NCBI RefSeq assembly: GCF_046237605.1
Contig: NZ_CP143542.1
Location: forward strand, 2,728,001-2,792,000
Length of the DNA: 64,000 bases
DNA from: Paraperibacillus marinus
GTDB taxonomy: Bacteria; Bacillota; Bacilli; Bacillales; DSM-1321
Direction: 5' to 3'
A program made the position numbers and the translations under genes. Below, one piece after another: positions 23,812 through 32,732 of the stretch; position 1 is the stretch's first letter, and each line of letters opens with the position of its first letter. The notes under the pieces were generated by a model. The model did not search any database and was not told the DNA's origin. It saw nothing but the letters and a program-made list of their open reading frames with translations.

Positions 23812-26421
23812 TCAACTCTTTATTTTCTTCTGTATGCTGAACAAGGCATTCATTGCCTCGAGCGGAGTCATTTCCAGAACGCTTAATGATTTCAGCTCTT
23901 CGATCACTTTGGCTTCACGGGTATTGGCCGCCTTCTGCTTTTCCTGCTTTCTCTCGCCGAAGAAAGACAGCTGTTCGTCCATTTTCACGTCTTCCCGGAT
24001 AGTGTTTCTTTCAGCTGGGACCGAAGCGCCCGTATTAAGTTCCGGCTTTCCCTTTTCAAGCTCTAAAAGAATTGAATTAGCGCGGCTGATCAGTTTTTCC
24101 GGCAGCTCGGCAAGCTGTGCAACATGAATGCCATAGCTTTTGTCCGCTGCTCCTTCTTTCACTTTATGAAGGAAGACCACTCTCCCGTTCTGCTCGACGG
24201 CGCTCACATGGACATTCTTCACTCTGTCCAGACGTCCGCCAAGTACCGTAAGTTCATGGTAGTGAGTGGAAAAAATCGTCTTTGCCCCGATTTCATCATG
24301 AATATATTCAATAATTGACTGTGCCAGGGCCATTCCATCATAAGTCGATGTGCCCCGGCCTATTTCGTCAAATAATATCAGGCTGTCCCCGGTTGCATGG
24401 TCGATTGCATGCTTCGCTTCAAGCATCTCGACCATGAATGTGCTCTGGCCGGAAATCAGATCATCGGCAGCGCCGATCCTTGTGAACACTTTATCGAATA
24501 TGGGCAGCACCGCCTCGTCGGCCGGCACAAAACAGCCGATTTGTGCAAGGATCGCCATCAGGGCAACCTGTCTCATGAAGGTACTTTTACCGGACATATT
24601 AGGTCCGGTAATCAGGAGGATTTCCCTCTCCTCATCCATCCGGATGGAATTGGGCACATACTCCTGGGCGCCCATTACCTTTTCAACGACTGGATGCCGG
24701 CCGTTTTTAATGTCAAGAACCTTATCATCAGAGAATACAGGCTTCACATAGCGCCTTTGTTCACTGACAGCCGCGAAGCATTGGAGGGCATCCAGCTCGC
24801 TGATGATCCTGGCGAGCTGCTGAAGCCTTGCGATATAGGTTTTCACCATCTCCCTAAGCTTCAGGAACAAGTCGTATTCAAGGCTGATGCTTTTTTCCTC
24901 GGCCTGGAGGATCAAGGCTTCTTTTTCCTTCAGTTCCGGAGTGATGAATCGCTCTGCGTTTGATAATGTCTGCTTCCGTTCATAGCGCTCATCCTGCAGC
25001 AGATGGAGATTCGGCCGCGTGATCTCAAGATAATAGCCGAAAATTCGGTTATAGCCTATTTTAAGCGACCGGATTCCTGTTCGTTCACGCTCTGATTTTT
25101 CCAGCTGAGCAATCCAGTCCTTTCCATTCCTGCTTGCATCACGGTAGGTGTCTAGCTCCTCGCTGAAGCCGTCCCGGATGATATTCCCTTCCTTCACGGA
25201 AAGGGGAGGATTGTCAGAAATCGCCTTCTCAAGATGTTCAGCCAGTTCCCGGCATGGATCCATTTCCTCTGCAAGCAGTGCTCCCCTGCCGCCCATCCTG
25301 TCCAGTACCTCCATGATGGAAGGCACCTGCTGTAGAGATCGTTTCAGCTGAAGAAGGTCCCGGGCGGAAACATTCCCAAACGCCACCCTGCCTGCCAGGC
25401 GTTCAAGGTCATATACTTCTTTTAATAATTCGCGGAGCTCCTCCCGCTCGAAGTATTGCTCGAGGAATTGGGAAACAAGCGCCTGCCGCTCCTCAATCTG
25501 CTGCCGGCTGATGAGAGGCCTGTCGATCCATTGCTTCAAGACCCTGCCTCCCATAGCAGTCTTCGTTTCATCAAGAAGCCAAAGGAGCGATCCTTTTTTC
25601 CCTTTGGTCCTTACGGTTTCAGTAAGCTCAAGATTCCGCTTTGAGTGGTAATCAATTTTCATGTGCTGAGTGCTTTCATAGAAAACGACCGGCTGCAGGT
25701 GATCAAGGCTCCGCTTCTGTGTCCTGAATAGATAACGAAGCAGCCGCCCAACAGTTACGACCAGCTCCTCCTGATGCTGGACAGCCTTTATTAAATGGGC
25801 AAAATCATCATAATCCGTATGTAGTTCCTCATAGGAAATGGCCGCATTCCTGTCAGAAAGCATCTTTTGGCAGTCCTCATGCAGTTCCCTGTCAATGACA
25901 ACTTCCCTGGCCCCAAGCACCGCAATTTCATTCACCGCTTCCTGGAAGCCGCCTCTGATAATGGTAGCCTTGAGTTCGCCTGTTGATAAATCATTATAAG
26001 CAAGCCCGAACGAATGATCATCCAGATGGGTCAGCGTTGCAATGAAGACATTTTCTTTATCCGTAATTCCTTTTCCTTCCATCATGGTCCCCGGAGTGAT
26101 CAGCTGGACCACTTCGCGCCTGACCACGCCTTTTGCCTGTTTCGGATCTTCTGTCTGCTCACAGATGGCAACCTTAAATCCCTTGGTCACGAGCTGTTCA
26201 ATATAATTCGGTGCCGCATGATAAGGCACCCCGCACATCGGGATGCGGTTCTCGCTGCCCCCGTCACGGCTGGTTAGTGTAATTTCCAGCTCCTGGGAGG
26301 CACGCTCTGCATCCTCGAAGAACATTTCATAAAAGTCGCCTAAGCGAAAAAATAAAAAGGCATCCTGGTACTCTGCCTTGATTCGTAAATATTGCTGCAT
26401 CATTGGCGTATAGCCTGCCAT
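23812..26421 (-). CDS. mutS: DNA mismatch repair protein MutS
   Basis: 869 residues. The mismatch-reading motif FYEMF (GDFYEMFFEDA, about residue 28) lies in the N-terminal domain. The ABC-type ATPase core has Walker A GPNMSGKST near residue 607, Walker B LILFDEIGRGTSTYDG and the signature FSTHYHEL. The C-terminal MSLSFF-like segment QLSFF(GERK) resembles the beta-clamp-binding motif. It forms the mutS-mutL operon and recognises mismatches. Confidence 0.97.
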   Translation of the reverse strand: MAGYTPMMQQYLRIKAEYQDAFLFFRLGDFYEMFFEDAERASQELEITLTSRDGGSENRIPMCGVPYHAAPNYIEQLVTKGFKVAICEQTEDPKQAKGVVRREVVQLITPGTMMEGKGITDKENVFIATLTHLDDHSFGLAYNDLSTGELKATIIRGGFQEAVNEIAVLGAREVVIDRELHEDCQKMLSDRNAAISYEELHTDYDDFAHLIKAVQHQEELVVTVGRLLRYLFRTQKRSLDHLQPVVFYESTQHMKIDYHSKRNLELTETVRTKGKKGSLLWLLDETKTAMGGRVLKQWIDRPLISRQQIEERQALVSQFLEQYFEREELRELLKEVYDLERLAGRVAFGNVSARDLLQLKRSLQQVPSIMEVLDRMGGRGALLAEEMDPCRELAEHLEKAISDNPPLSVKEGNIIRDGFSEELDTYRDASRNGKDWIAQLEKSERERTGIRSLKIGYNRIFGYYLEITRPNLHLLQDERYERKQTLSNAERFITPELKEKEALILQAEEKSISLEYDLFLKLREMVKTYIARLQQLARIISELDALQCFAAVSEQRRYVKPVFSDDKVLDIKNGRHPVVEKVMGAQEYVPNSIRMDEEREILLITGPNMSGKSTFMRQVALMAILAQIGCFVPADEAVLPIFDKVFTRIGAADDLISGQSTFMVEMLEAKHAIDHATGDSLILFDEIGRGTSTYDGMALAQSIIEYIHDEIGAKTIFSTHYHELTVLGGRLDRVKNVHVSAVEQNGRVVFLHKVKEGAADKSYGIHVAQLAELPEKLISRANSILLELEKGKPELNTGASVPAERNTIREDVKMDEQLSFFGERKQEKQKAANTREAKVIEELKSLSVLEMTPLEAMNALFSIQKKIKS

Positions 26422-26525
26422 ATCAATTCAAAACCTTTCCAAACTATAATCCTATTAGAGTTATTATAACATGTCTCAGACACCTGAGTGAAAGACCAGC
26501 TTTCCATTCATTTATTTCCAAAAGA

Positions 26526-26551
26526 AAACTAGGAAGAATTTCTTCCTAGTT
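26526..26551 (-). terminator. Terminator overlapping the end of cotE
   Basis: The stem AACTAGGAAGAA/TTCTTCCTAGTT includes the cotE stop codon and is followed on the minus strand by TTCTTTTGG. Confidence 0.85.
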
Positions 26552-27097
26552 TGATGACTCCCTCTCTTTTTCTTCGATAAAGTCGGTATGGATGCTCTCA
26601 AGCTCTTCATCATCCACTTCAAGATCCCAGTCATCATCATCACTGAATCCATCCGGATGGACAGCTACCGTAATTTTGGTTTCCCCAATGACTTCGATGA
26701 AAATCTCTCTTTCTACATCAACGATGATCTTGGTGCCGCATTCGGAAATGCTTGCTTCCAGGCAGCTTGGCTGCTGCATCACGCGCGCTACAACCTCATT
26801 GTCATCAAAGCATTCGGCATCCCGATATTTCAGCTTGATTTCATCGACATATTTAACCTTTTCCGTTACAACCTCTGTCTTCGTATTTTTATGGTACGAA
26901 TACCAGGTATTGATATCGAAATAGCCTGTGACTTCGACTTTATCCCCGACTTTTTTCGCATCGTATCTATGGTTAATGATCCAGCAGCCCAATATGCTCG
27001 TTGGTGGATGGGCCGGAATGATAGTATGTTTAGACTTTGTATATTTGCGCCCTTTCGCCACCACCGCTTTTGTTATTATCTGTCTATATTGTGACAT
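26546..27097 (-). CDS. cotE: Outer spore coat morphogenetic protein CotE
   Basis: A 183-residue match to CotE, including HTIIPAHPPTSILGCWIINHRYDA and a long acidic C-terminus (GFSDDDDWDLEVDDEELESIHTDFIEE). CotE coats the forespore and recruits outer coat proteins. GAGGAGGG lies 10 bases before the ATG. The order ricA, cotE, mutS is as in B. subtilis, except that accessory genes separate ricA from cotE. Mother-cell sigma-factor control is expected, but I could not assign its promoter with confidence. Confidence 0.96.
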   Translation of the reverse strand: MSQYRQIITKAVVAKGRKYTKSKHTIIPAHPPTSILGCWIINHRYDAKKVGDKVEVTGYFDINTWYSYHKNTKTEVVTEKVKYVDEIKLKYRDAECFDDNEVVARVMQQPSCLEASISECGTKIIVDVEREIFIEVIGETKITVAVHPDGFSDDDDWDLEVDDEELESIHTDFIEEKERESSN

Positions 27098-27413
27098 GTG
27101 AGCGAACCCTCCTCATTCAGTTTCAATTCATCCTATGCGGGATAAAAGTCTAATGTGCTTGCCCTTCTTTCAAGTCCTTGGAGCAATCTGATTTTTTATA
27201 TATAGGCATTTTATGCCCAGAGCCTATCTATGGTGACACTGTCAGCAGGAAGGTTTTGGCTTTGACATCCTTGCTGCATGCCCGCTTCCTGGGGGAAGTT
27301 ATGCCTGCCTAACCCAATCACTGGATTATGTGAGCCTTTTCGTATACTTGTCCAAACCTTTGTTGGATGCCCTGCATATTTTATATGGACAAGTTTATAA
27401 AGGGGGGAAATTT
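27098..27413. other. Divergent spacer between cotE and the Cys-rich gene
   Basis: 316 bases without a gene. The cotE end contributes its ribosome-binding site. A small hairpin GGCATTTTATGCC lies near 27206. The right 70 bases carry the sigma-K-like promoter and inverted repeat at 27346-27394. Confidence 0.6.
27356..27383 (+). promoter_or_regulatory. Candidate sigma-K promoter
   Basis: AC (27356-27357), 17 bases, then CATATTTTA (27375-27383) fits the sigma-K pattern AC-N16/17-CATANNNTA. It sits inside a 9-bp inverted repeat ACTTGTCCA (27346-27354) / TGGACAAGT (27386-27394). Confidence 0.55.
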
Positions 27414-27650
27414 ATGGGGTTCTTTAACATATACAGAAGATTCTCAACTGTCGAAGGCCCTTTCTGCCGCCCGCAGGAAAGAAGCGAGGATCATACGGCT
27501 GTGCCGGCTGCCGCCTGCGATGTTCCCGGAGCAGAGGAAAGGTGTGAAGAGACCGAAAAAGAGAGTTCCAGTTCAGGCTGCCGCCAGGAGAAAAGCTACT
27601 CTTCTAAATGCAGATGCAAATGCCGCAGGAAGAAAAAGAAACGCTGCTAG
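27414..27650 (+). CDS. Small Cys- and Lys-rich protein, probably sporulation-associated
   Basis: 78 residues, not a family I recognise. It has eight cysteines (18, 35, 44, 56, 66, 68, 70, 78), the last four in an Arg/Lys-rich tail (KCRCKCRRKKKKRC). The middle is acidic and serine-rich. Cysteine-rich basic tails are common in spore coat proteins, and the gene follows a sigma-K-like promoter and lies next to cotE, so a coat role is inferred. AGGGGGG lies 7 bases before ATG 27414. A 96-residue overlapping frame also exists, but its start is poorly placed. A strong terminator follows. Confidence 0.6.
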   Translation: MGFFNIYRRFSTVEGPFCRPQERSEDHTAVPAAACDVPGAEERCEETEKESSSSGCRQEKSYSSKCRCKCRRKKKKRC

Positions 27651-27662
27651 TGTCTGAAGTTT

Positions 27663-27691
27663 AAAAAGGTGCAGAATTCTGCACCTTTTTT
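27663..27691. terminator. Perfect palindromic terminator
   Basis: AAAAAGGTGCAGAA/TTCTGCACCTTTTT ends the Cys-rich gene 12 bases after its stop. It would work in both directions. Confidence 0.92.
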
Positions 27692-27750
27692 GCTGCTCAG
27701 CCACAAGAATCCGTTATAATTTTGGAAAAGAACATGCTGCGGAGGAATAG

Positions 27751-28677
27751 ATGAATCTTGAAAAACTTGTACATGAACTGAAGAAGGAGAAAATAAATGC
27801 TGTCTTGATTTCTCAAAACAACGAAATGATTTTCCATTATTATAAGAACAATAAGCAAAAAAATAAGCTTCATAAATTAAACTCCTGTACAAAAAGCATT
27901 TTGTCCCTGCTTATAGGCATCGCTTTAGAAAAGGGAGTCCTCCAATCACTGGATGAGCCTGTCGGCAGCTACTTTCCGAAACTCTTTTTCGATCTGGAGG
28001 ACAAAAGGAAGCTGGAACTGACTCTCCGTGATTTGATCACGATGACAGAAGGCCTGGATTTCCCTGAATTCGGCGAATGGAATTGCTTCTCACCTATGGT
28101 CTATCATCATGATATTGTGAAGTTTACACTAACACGGCCGCTGATCCACGAAAGCGGCACACATATGAATTACAACTCCGGCTGTTCCCATATTCTATCA
28201 GCTATCTTGAGTCAAGCCGCAGCCATGAAGACAGAGGAATTTGCAGCCAAACACCTCTTCCACCCGCTTGGAATCCACGAGTACAGGTGGTATACAGATA
28301 ATAAAGGAATAAACAAAGGTGCTGACGGACTGGTCCTGAAAATTTCCGATATGCATAAGATCGGCCTCTTGATGCTTGATGAGGGAAAATTTAACGGCAC
28401 TGAGGTTGTCCCATTGCAATGGATCAGAGAATCTACAGCCCCAAACCTTTTGACTTATGAATATATCGGTCATTATGGAATGCATTGGTGGGTAGATAAA
28501 CTGGATAAAACTAAAAACTTTTCTCCCCCTAACACCTATTATTTTGCTCTGGGATATGGAGGGCAGTTCATGATTGTCATACCAGGGGCAAGTATGGTCA
28601 TCACCATTGCAAGTGATATTTACACAGACAGCATGAAGCCCATGACGATCATTAAAGATCTTTTATTACTGAAGTGA
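27751..28677 (+). CDS. Serine hydrolase of the class C beta-lactamase/PBP-like family
   Basis: 308 residues. The nucleophile motif SxxK is SCTK in LNSCTKSILS near residue 47, and the second motif YxN-like is YNS in MNYNSGCSHI near residue 140. The C-terminal triad region lies near GYGGQFMIVIPG. No signal peptide is visible, so it is probably cytosolic, unlike secreted beta-lactamases. GCGGAGG precedes the ATG. Such proteins act as esterases, amidases or peptidases; resistance activity should not be assumed. No partner genes are adjacent. Confidence 0.82.
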   Translation: MNLEKLVHELKKEKINAVLISQNNEMIFHYYKNNKQKNKLHKLNSCTKSILSLLIGIALEKGVLQSLDEPVGSYFPKLFFDLEDKRKLELTLRDLITMTEGLDFPEFGEWNCFSPMVYHHDIVKFTLTRPLIHESGTHMNYNSGCSHILSAILSQAAAMKTEEFAAKHLFHPLGIHEYRWYTDNKGINKGADGLVLKISDMHKIGLLMLDEGKFNGTEVVPLQWIRESTAPNLLTYEYIGHYGMHWWVDKLDKTKNFSPPNTYYFALGYGGQFMIVIPGASMVITIASDIYTDSMKPMTIIKDLLLLK

Positions 28678-29096
28678 CAAGTCAAGTTTAAGAGGCGGGG
28701 CACCTTTACAATGACAGCGGCATCAGCTTGTCCAAGTACCTTTTTAATAAAATTGAACCCCTTTTTCCAGCAGATCAGAATGAATATGGAAGCAAGAAGC
28801 AGTAATGCATTTATCACTCTAAAGCAAAGGATAATCAGGCCATGAGAAACAAAATCCTATTGAAGATGCAATATTTGCGAACAGGATCAAGCGGATCTCG
28901 AATCTATATAAAGATTTGTCATGTTTGTCTCTCCTTTCGATTTTTTCTGTCAGCATTAGTTTAAGGCAGATTCACAATTAAAAAATCATGTGTAAGACTG
29001 TATTCCATGTACAACGTTAGACTGATAAATTCCTTTATAGCCGGATGTCAAGATCAGCTGCCGCCGCTTAAAACCGCAAAAATAGGAAAACAAAAA
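28678..29096. other. Spacer without a convincing gene
   Basis: About 420 bases. A minus-strand frame of 65 codons starting at GTG 28817 encodes a hydrophobic N-terminus, but it has no ribosome-binding site and overlaps the hydrolase gene. I see no repeats or RNA genes. Confidence 0.5.
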
Positions 29097-29115
29097 CCGG
29101 CATCCTGGATGCCGG
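29097..29115 (-). terminator. Terminator after the DUF3934-like gene
   Basis: CCGGCATCC-T-GGATGCCGG is followed on the minus strand by TTTTTGTTTT. Confidence 0.9.
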
Positions 29116-29119
29116 CTCC

Positions 29120-29260
29120 TCAGTCCTGATTTGATTGTTTGGTTCCCTTGCTTTTATAAGGCTTGGCGCTTCTCGCTTTGTTGGCACTTGCCTGCCAGCG
29201 CTTCCAGCCCTTTTTATCTGTCCCTCTGCCTGTCCCGCCTTTACCTTTAGCCTTGCTGAT
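29120..29260 (-). CDS. DUF3934-like small basic protein with apparent ATC start
   Basis: 46 residues, SKAKGKGGTGRGTDKKGWKR then WQASANKARSAKPYKSKG, matching small basic Bacillus proteins of the DUF3934 type (unknown function). GGGGTGATC lies just before codon ATC at 29260, where homologues would begin (M)SKAKG. The nearest in-frame ATG (29320) coincides with a TATAAT box and has no ribosome-binding site. Either translation starts at ATC or the start codon has mutated. Confidence 0.6.
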   Translation of the reverse strand: MSKAKGKGGTGRGTDKKGWKRWQASANKARSAKPYKSKGTKQSNQD

Positions 29261-29318
29261 GTGATCACCCCATTTTATGCATATCCAGCCAAGTACTGCC
29301 TTAGGGCTATGCCTGTTC

Positions 29319-29324
29319 ATTATA
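29319..29324 (-). promoter_or_regulatory. Candidate -10 box for the DUF3934-like gene
   Basis: The minus strand reads TATAAT, with G immediately before it, about 60 bases ahead of the proposed start; the -35 is weak. Confidence 0.4.
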
Positions 29325-29382
29325 CAGGGATACCGGCCGGCCTAGTATGGAAGTACCAACCATCCCTTACAAGGATCGTCAT

Positions 29383-29787
29383 TCATTTCAAAATCTGGTA
29401 TTGCGTCTTTGCCTCCCCATAGGCAGAGCGGAATTCCAGAGCCCCTTGAATTATTTTTACACACGTAAAAGCACTGTATACAAAAATGATTAAGGCCAGC
29501 AGTGGAGTTGTGAGCCTTTTTCTTTTCCATAAATAATAGGAAAAAGTAAGCAAGAGAGCGAAGAGTGAGATATCCAGAATGAGCTCAATTCTTTGGAAGT
29601 GCATTTCGTCTACATTCTGCTTGTACATTTCAAGATGACGTTTGTTTTTTTCATTTTCGTTGATAATATGGGTATCACTGCCATACCCAACTTCCCATTT
29701 TGAGGACGGATTTTGAATATAGATCTTATACCGGTAATCGGCCGCCTGGCGCTGGAATATATGCTGACTCTCGGCAGTCACCTGCAC
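29383..29787 (-). CDS. Hypothetical membrane protein, N-terminus probably frameshifted
   Basis: 134 residues from GTG 29787, not recognised. Two hydrophobic helices (LILDISLFALLLTFSYYLW and LALIIFVYSAFTCVKII) lie in the C-terminal half, and about 70 polar residues lie before them. The same frame stays open upstream to about 29884 and encodes a further hydrophobic helix (LKLILFIPILISFW), but no start codon is present. An ATG at 29890 followed by A6 is in the wrong frame by one base. With A5 it would join and give an approximately 168-residue protein with three helices. So the annotated start is doubtful. Confidence 0.5.
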   Translation of the reverse strand: MQVTAESQHIFQRQAADYRYKIYIQNPSSKWEVGYGSDTHIINENEKNKRHLEMYKQNVDEMHFQRIELILDISLFALLLTFSYYLWKRKRLTTPLLALIIFVYSAFTCVKIIQGALEFRSAYGEAKTQYQILK

Positions 29788-29976
29788 ATTCCAGAAACTA
29801 ATAAGGATTGGTATGAAAAGTATGAGTTTCAGGCTCAGATCCTCCCAACTATGAAATTTGCCGCCGATTATCTTTTTCCAATTTTTTCATAAACAAAACC
29901 TTACCCTTAAATAGTTTCAAGACTAGAATGCATCGCAAAATAAATGAAGGAACCCCTTCGGAGTCCCCCGCGTCAT

Positions 29977-30276
29977 TTACACCAATACCTGTTTTTTTGC
30001 TTTTATCTCCCGGTTGATATACTTCCTGTTTTTATATACGAAGCCCGTCAATTCTTCTTTTGAAAGCTCTGTCTCTTCCGGGTCACAATAGCCGGGACCT
30101 TTCCCGTGCAGGGTCCATTTGCCTTCAGCTTCATAATGCATCAGTGTCCAATCGCCATTCCGTTGGATATCCTGGAAAACCAAATAATGTTTTCTTCCTT
30201 CTTCATCAAAGTCTGTAATCTCTTTAAACTGATTCAAGAATATGTCGATATCTTTTTTAGATACAATGGATTTCAT
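29977..30276 (-). CDS. Hypothetical cytosolic protein
   Basis: 99 residues, family not recognised. The sequence is mixed charged with many aromatics (DWTLMHYEAEGKWTLHGKGPGYCDPEE) and a basic C-terminus (KNRKYINREIKAKKQVLV). There is no signal peptide or membrane helix. AGGAAGG precedes the ATG. It stands alone between the unknown membrane gene and ricA. Confidence 0.6.
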   Translation of the reverse strand: MKSIVSKKDIDIFLNQFKEITDFDEEGRKHYLVFQDIQRNGDWTLMHYEAEGKWTLHGKGPGYCDPEETELSKEELTGFVYKNRKYINREIKAKKQVLV

Positions 30277-30429
30277 TGTTCACTTTCCTTCCTATATTTT
30301 TCATATTGCTAGCATTATATCAAAAATATTAAGGAGATATATAGGTTGAGTGTATTAAATATTAACATTTATTCTACGCCATTATCCATTCAATCCAATT
30401 ATTGAACACGAACAGATACAACAAAGCTT

Positions 30430-30478
30430 AAAAAAGGCTGCTCTCAGGTCGAATGCTTCAACCTTTTGAGTCAGCCTC
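30430..30478 (-). terminator. Terminator after ricA
   Basis: The arms AGGCTG-CTC (30435) and GAG-T-CAGCCT (30477) form a long stem with a bulge and are followed on the minus strand by TTTTTTAAG. Confidence 0.75.
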
Positions 30479-30485
30479 TTTGCTA

Positions 30486-30914
30486 TTAGTGGCAGCCGCC
30501 TGAGCCGCTGTTAACCTTGGATCCAGTTTCGCCGCGCAGTACGTCGCCGCCTGTGGATTCGATGAGCAGGTCTGTTACTGTGTTTGATACAGATGAAGCG
30601 ACCATCTGCAGTAAATCATTAACATCAACCTGCGATTGCTTGAATTCCTGGACGATTGGGATTGCGTCGATTTCTTGCTCGATTGCCTCGATTTTGGCTT
30701 CTGTCATCTTCAGTGCTTCGGTTTTGCCGTAGTGCTGGAAGTTGACCGCCTGCTTTTGGAGACTCTTCAGGCTTGCAATCAATTCTCGTACTTTTTGGTT
30801 TTCATTAATCTGTGCTTCTGCACGCTTAAAGAAATCCACTTCTTCTGTTTCTGAGATCATTCTGGCAAGCTCATCTGCTTTGCCCAGGATATCTTCTTTT
30901 GTATATTTTCCCAT
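30486..30914 (-). CDS. ricA: RicA (YmcA), RicAFT complex subunit
   Basis: A 142-residue alpha-helical YlbF/YmcA-family protein. Conserved stretches KVRELIASLKSLQKQAVNFQ and GGDVLRGETGSKV are seen. RicA, RicF and RicT form an iron-sulfur complex that speeds phosphorelay, competence and biofilm decisions and assists RNase Y processing in B. subtilis. A single cysteine lies in the tail (GGCH). It starts directly after miaB with no gap, as in the ymcBA operon. Confidence 0.93.
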   Translation of the reverse strand: MGKYTKEDILGKADELARMISETEEVDFFKRAEAQINENQKVRELIASLKSLQKQAVNFQHYGKTEALKMTEAKIEAIEQEIDAIPIVQEFKQSQVDVNDLLQMVASSVSNTVTDLLIESTGGDVLRGETGSKVNSGSGGCH

Positions 30915-32456
30915 TCAAATCACCTCTGCCGTTTCTTCAACCACCATTTCGCCATTTAATGACCAGGTGTTTGCGTTTGTAATCTTAACCTTGACCAGCT
31001 GTCCGACCGCTGACTTAGGACCCTTGAAGTTCACCAGTTTATTCTTTCTGGTATAGCCTGCCAGTACATCCGGATTTTTTTTGCTTTCCCCTTCAACCAG
31101 GACTTCCACCACTTCGCCATGATAGTTTTTCATGCTTTGGGCGGAGTACTCATTGACAAGGGCATTCAGCTTTTGCAGCCTTGCCTTTTTCACTTCCATC
31201 GGCACATTGTCCTTCATCTTGGCTGCCGGCGTTCCTTCCCGCGGGGAATAGATGAACGTATAAGCAGCATCAAAGCCTACTTCGCGGTACAGGGACATCG
31301 TCTCCTCAAACTGTTCTTCCGTTTCATTCGGATATCCGACGATGATGTCTGTTGTCAGGGTGGCGTTCGGAATGGCCGCTTTGATTTTTCGCACCAGCTC
31401 CAAATATTGCTCCCTTGTATACTTTCGCGCCATGATCTTTAGAACATCGGTGCTGCCTGACTGGACAGGCAGATGGATATGCTCCACCAGATTGCCGCCC
31501 TTAGCCAGCACTTCAATCAAATGATCGTCAAAATCCCGTGGATGGCTTGTTGTAAAGCGGATTCTCGGGATATCTATCTTATGGATTTCATCCATCAGGT
31601 CGCCAAGGCCATAGCTGATATCTGTAAAGTCTTTCCCATAGGCATTTACATTCTGGCCGAGAAGCGTGATTTCCTTATATCCCTGGGCGGCAAGATGGCG
31701 CACCTCCTGGATGATCTCGTCAGGACGCCGGCTCCGCTCCTTGCCGCGGGTGTAAGGGACGATGCAGTATGTACAGAATTTATCACAGCCATACATGATA
31801 TTCACCCATGCCTTGATATTGCCTTTCCGCACCTTTGGAAGGTTCTCAATGACATCCCCTTCCTTCGACCATACTTCAATGACCATTTCTTTTGAAAGAT
31901 AGGCTTCATTCAAAATGCTTGGCAGGCGGTGGATATTATGAGTGCCAAAAATCATGTCCACAAAGGAATGCTTCGCCAGGATGCGGTTTACCACGGATTC
32001 CTCCTGTGACATGCAGCCGCATACTCCAAGGAGCAGATCAGGTTTCTCAAGCTTAAGCGACTTCAGGTGGCCCAGTTCCCCGAATACTTTGTTTTCTGCG
32101 TTTTCACGGATGGCACAAGTATTGAGCAAGATGACATTCGCGTCTTCAACGCCGTTTGTCGGCTCGTAGCCAAGCGCCATCAGGATGCCTGCCATCACTT
32201 CTGTATCATGCTCATTCATCTGGCAGCCATAAGTCCTGATATAGAATTTACGGCCTTCTCCCATGCCCTTGAATTCTTCAGAAATGGCAAAGTCATTGTG
32301 ATATTTAACGTCTTCCTTGCCCCTTTTTTTGGCATCCTTCAGGGATGGCGCTGTAAATACAGACTGGAAATACTGGCTGTAATCCTTTTCAGGCTTTTTT
32401 TCAGCAGGATTTACAGCGCTTACCCGAGCAGATCCCAGGCGCTGTTCTTCATTCAT
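30915..32456 (-). CDS. miaB: tRNA-2-methylthio-N6-dimethylallyladenosine synthase MiaB
   Basis: 513 residues. The N-terminal UPF0004 domain has cysteines in YGCQMNEHD, LNTCAIRE and GVCGCMSQ that bind one [4Fe-4S] cluster. The radical-SAM motif CxxxCxxC is CDKFCTYCIVP, and a C-terminal TRAM domain covers about 440-510. It methylthiolates i6A37, the product of MiaA. ATG 32456 (MNEEQRL) is favoured over 32474, because AAAGGGG sits 8 bases before it and the protein then aligns with B. subtilis YmcB. Confidence 0.96.
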   Translation of the reverse strand: MNEEQRLGSARVSAVNPAEKKPEKDYSQYFQSVFTAPSLKDAKKRGKEDVKYHNDFAISEEFKGMGEGRKFYIRTYGCQMNEHDTEVMAGILMALGYEPTNGVEDANVILLNTCAIRENAENKVFGELGHLKSLKLEKPDLLLGVCGCMSQEESVVNRILAKHSFVDMIFGTHNIHRLPSILNEAYLSKEMVIEVWSKEGDVIENLPKVRKGNIKAWVNIMYGCDKFCTYCIVPYTRGKERSRRPDEIIQEVRHLAAQGYKEITLLGQNVNAYGKDFTDISYGLGDLMDEIHKIDIPRIRFTTSHPRDFDDHLIEVLAKGGNLVEHIHLPVQSGSTDVLKIMARKYTREQYLELVRKIKAAIPNATLTTDIIVGYPNETEEQFEETMSLYREVGFDAAYTFIYSPREGTPAAKMKDNVPMEVKKARLQKLNALVNEYSAQSMKNYHGEVVEVLVEGESKKNPDVLAGYTRKNKLVNFKGPKSAVGQLVKVKITNANTWSLNGEMVVEETAEVI

Positions 32457-32703
32457 ATTCTCTACCCCTTTCATCTATCTAAAGGAATGGTTTCATTATT
32501 AGAGTTCATCGTCAGAATTTATAGTGTTTATATGAGCAATCGTGCACATTATCTTAGTATAAGGCTTTTTGGGGACTTAAACAATAGCGGCTTCCATGAT
32601 CTGTTTGTTGAAAAGCCCTCGTTTCTCCATGCACCCTTTCATTTTATCAAATTGCAAGATTAATAAAAAGACAGCTCCTCCCGGTTGTCATAACAATTAT
32701 AGA

Positions 32704-32727
32704 AAGCCCGCCATTTTTGGCGGGCCC
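32704..32727 (-). terminator. Terminator after kbl
   Basis: The stem GCCCGCC/GGCGGGC (32706-32725) is followed on the minus strand by TTTCT. It lies 8 bases past the kbl stop. Confidence 0.88.
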
Positions 32728-32732
32728 GTCAT

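Noticed and set aside
27367..27657. 96-codon frame overlapping the Cys-rich gene
   Set aside because: Its start lies upstream of the predicted transcript and lacks a ribosome-binding site; the 78-residue frame is better placed.
28620..28817. 65-codon minus-strand frame with a hydrophobic start
   Set aside because: No ribosome-binding site, GTG start, and overlap with the end of the hydrolase gene.
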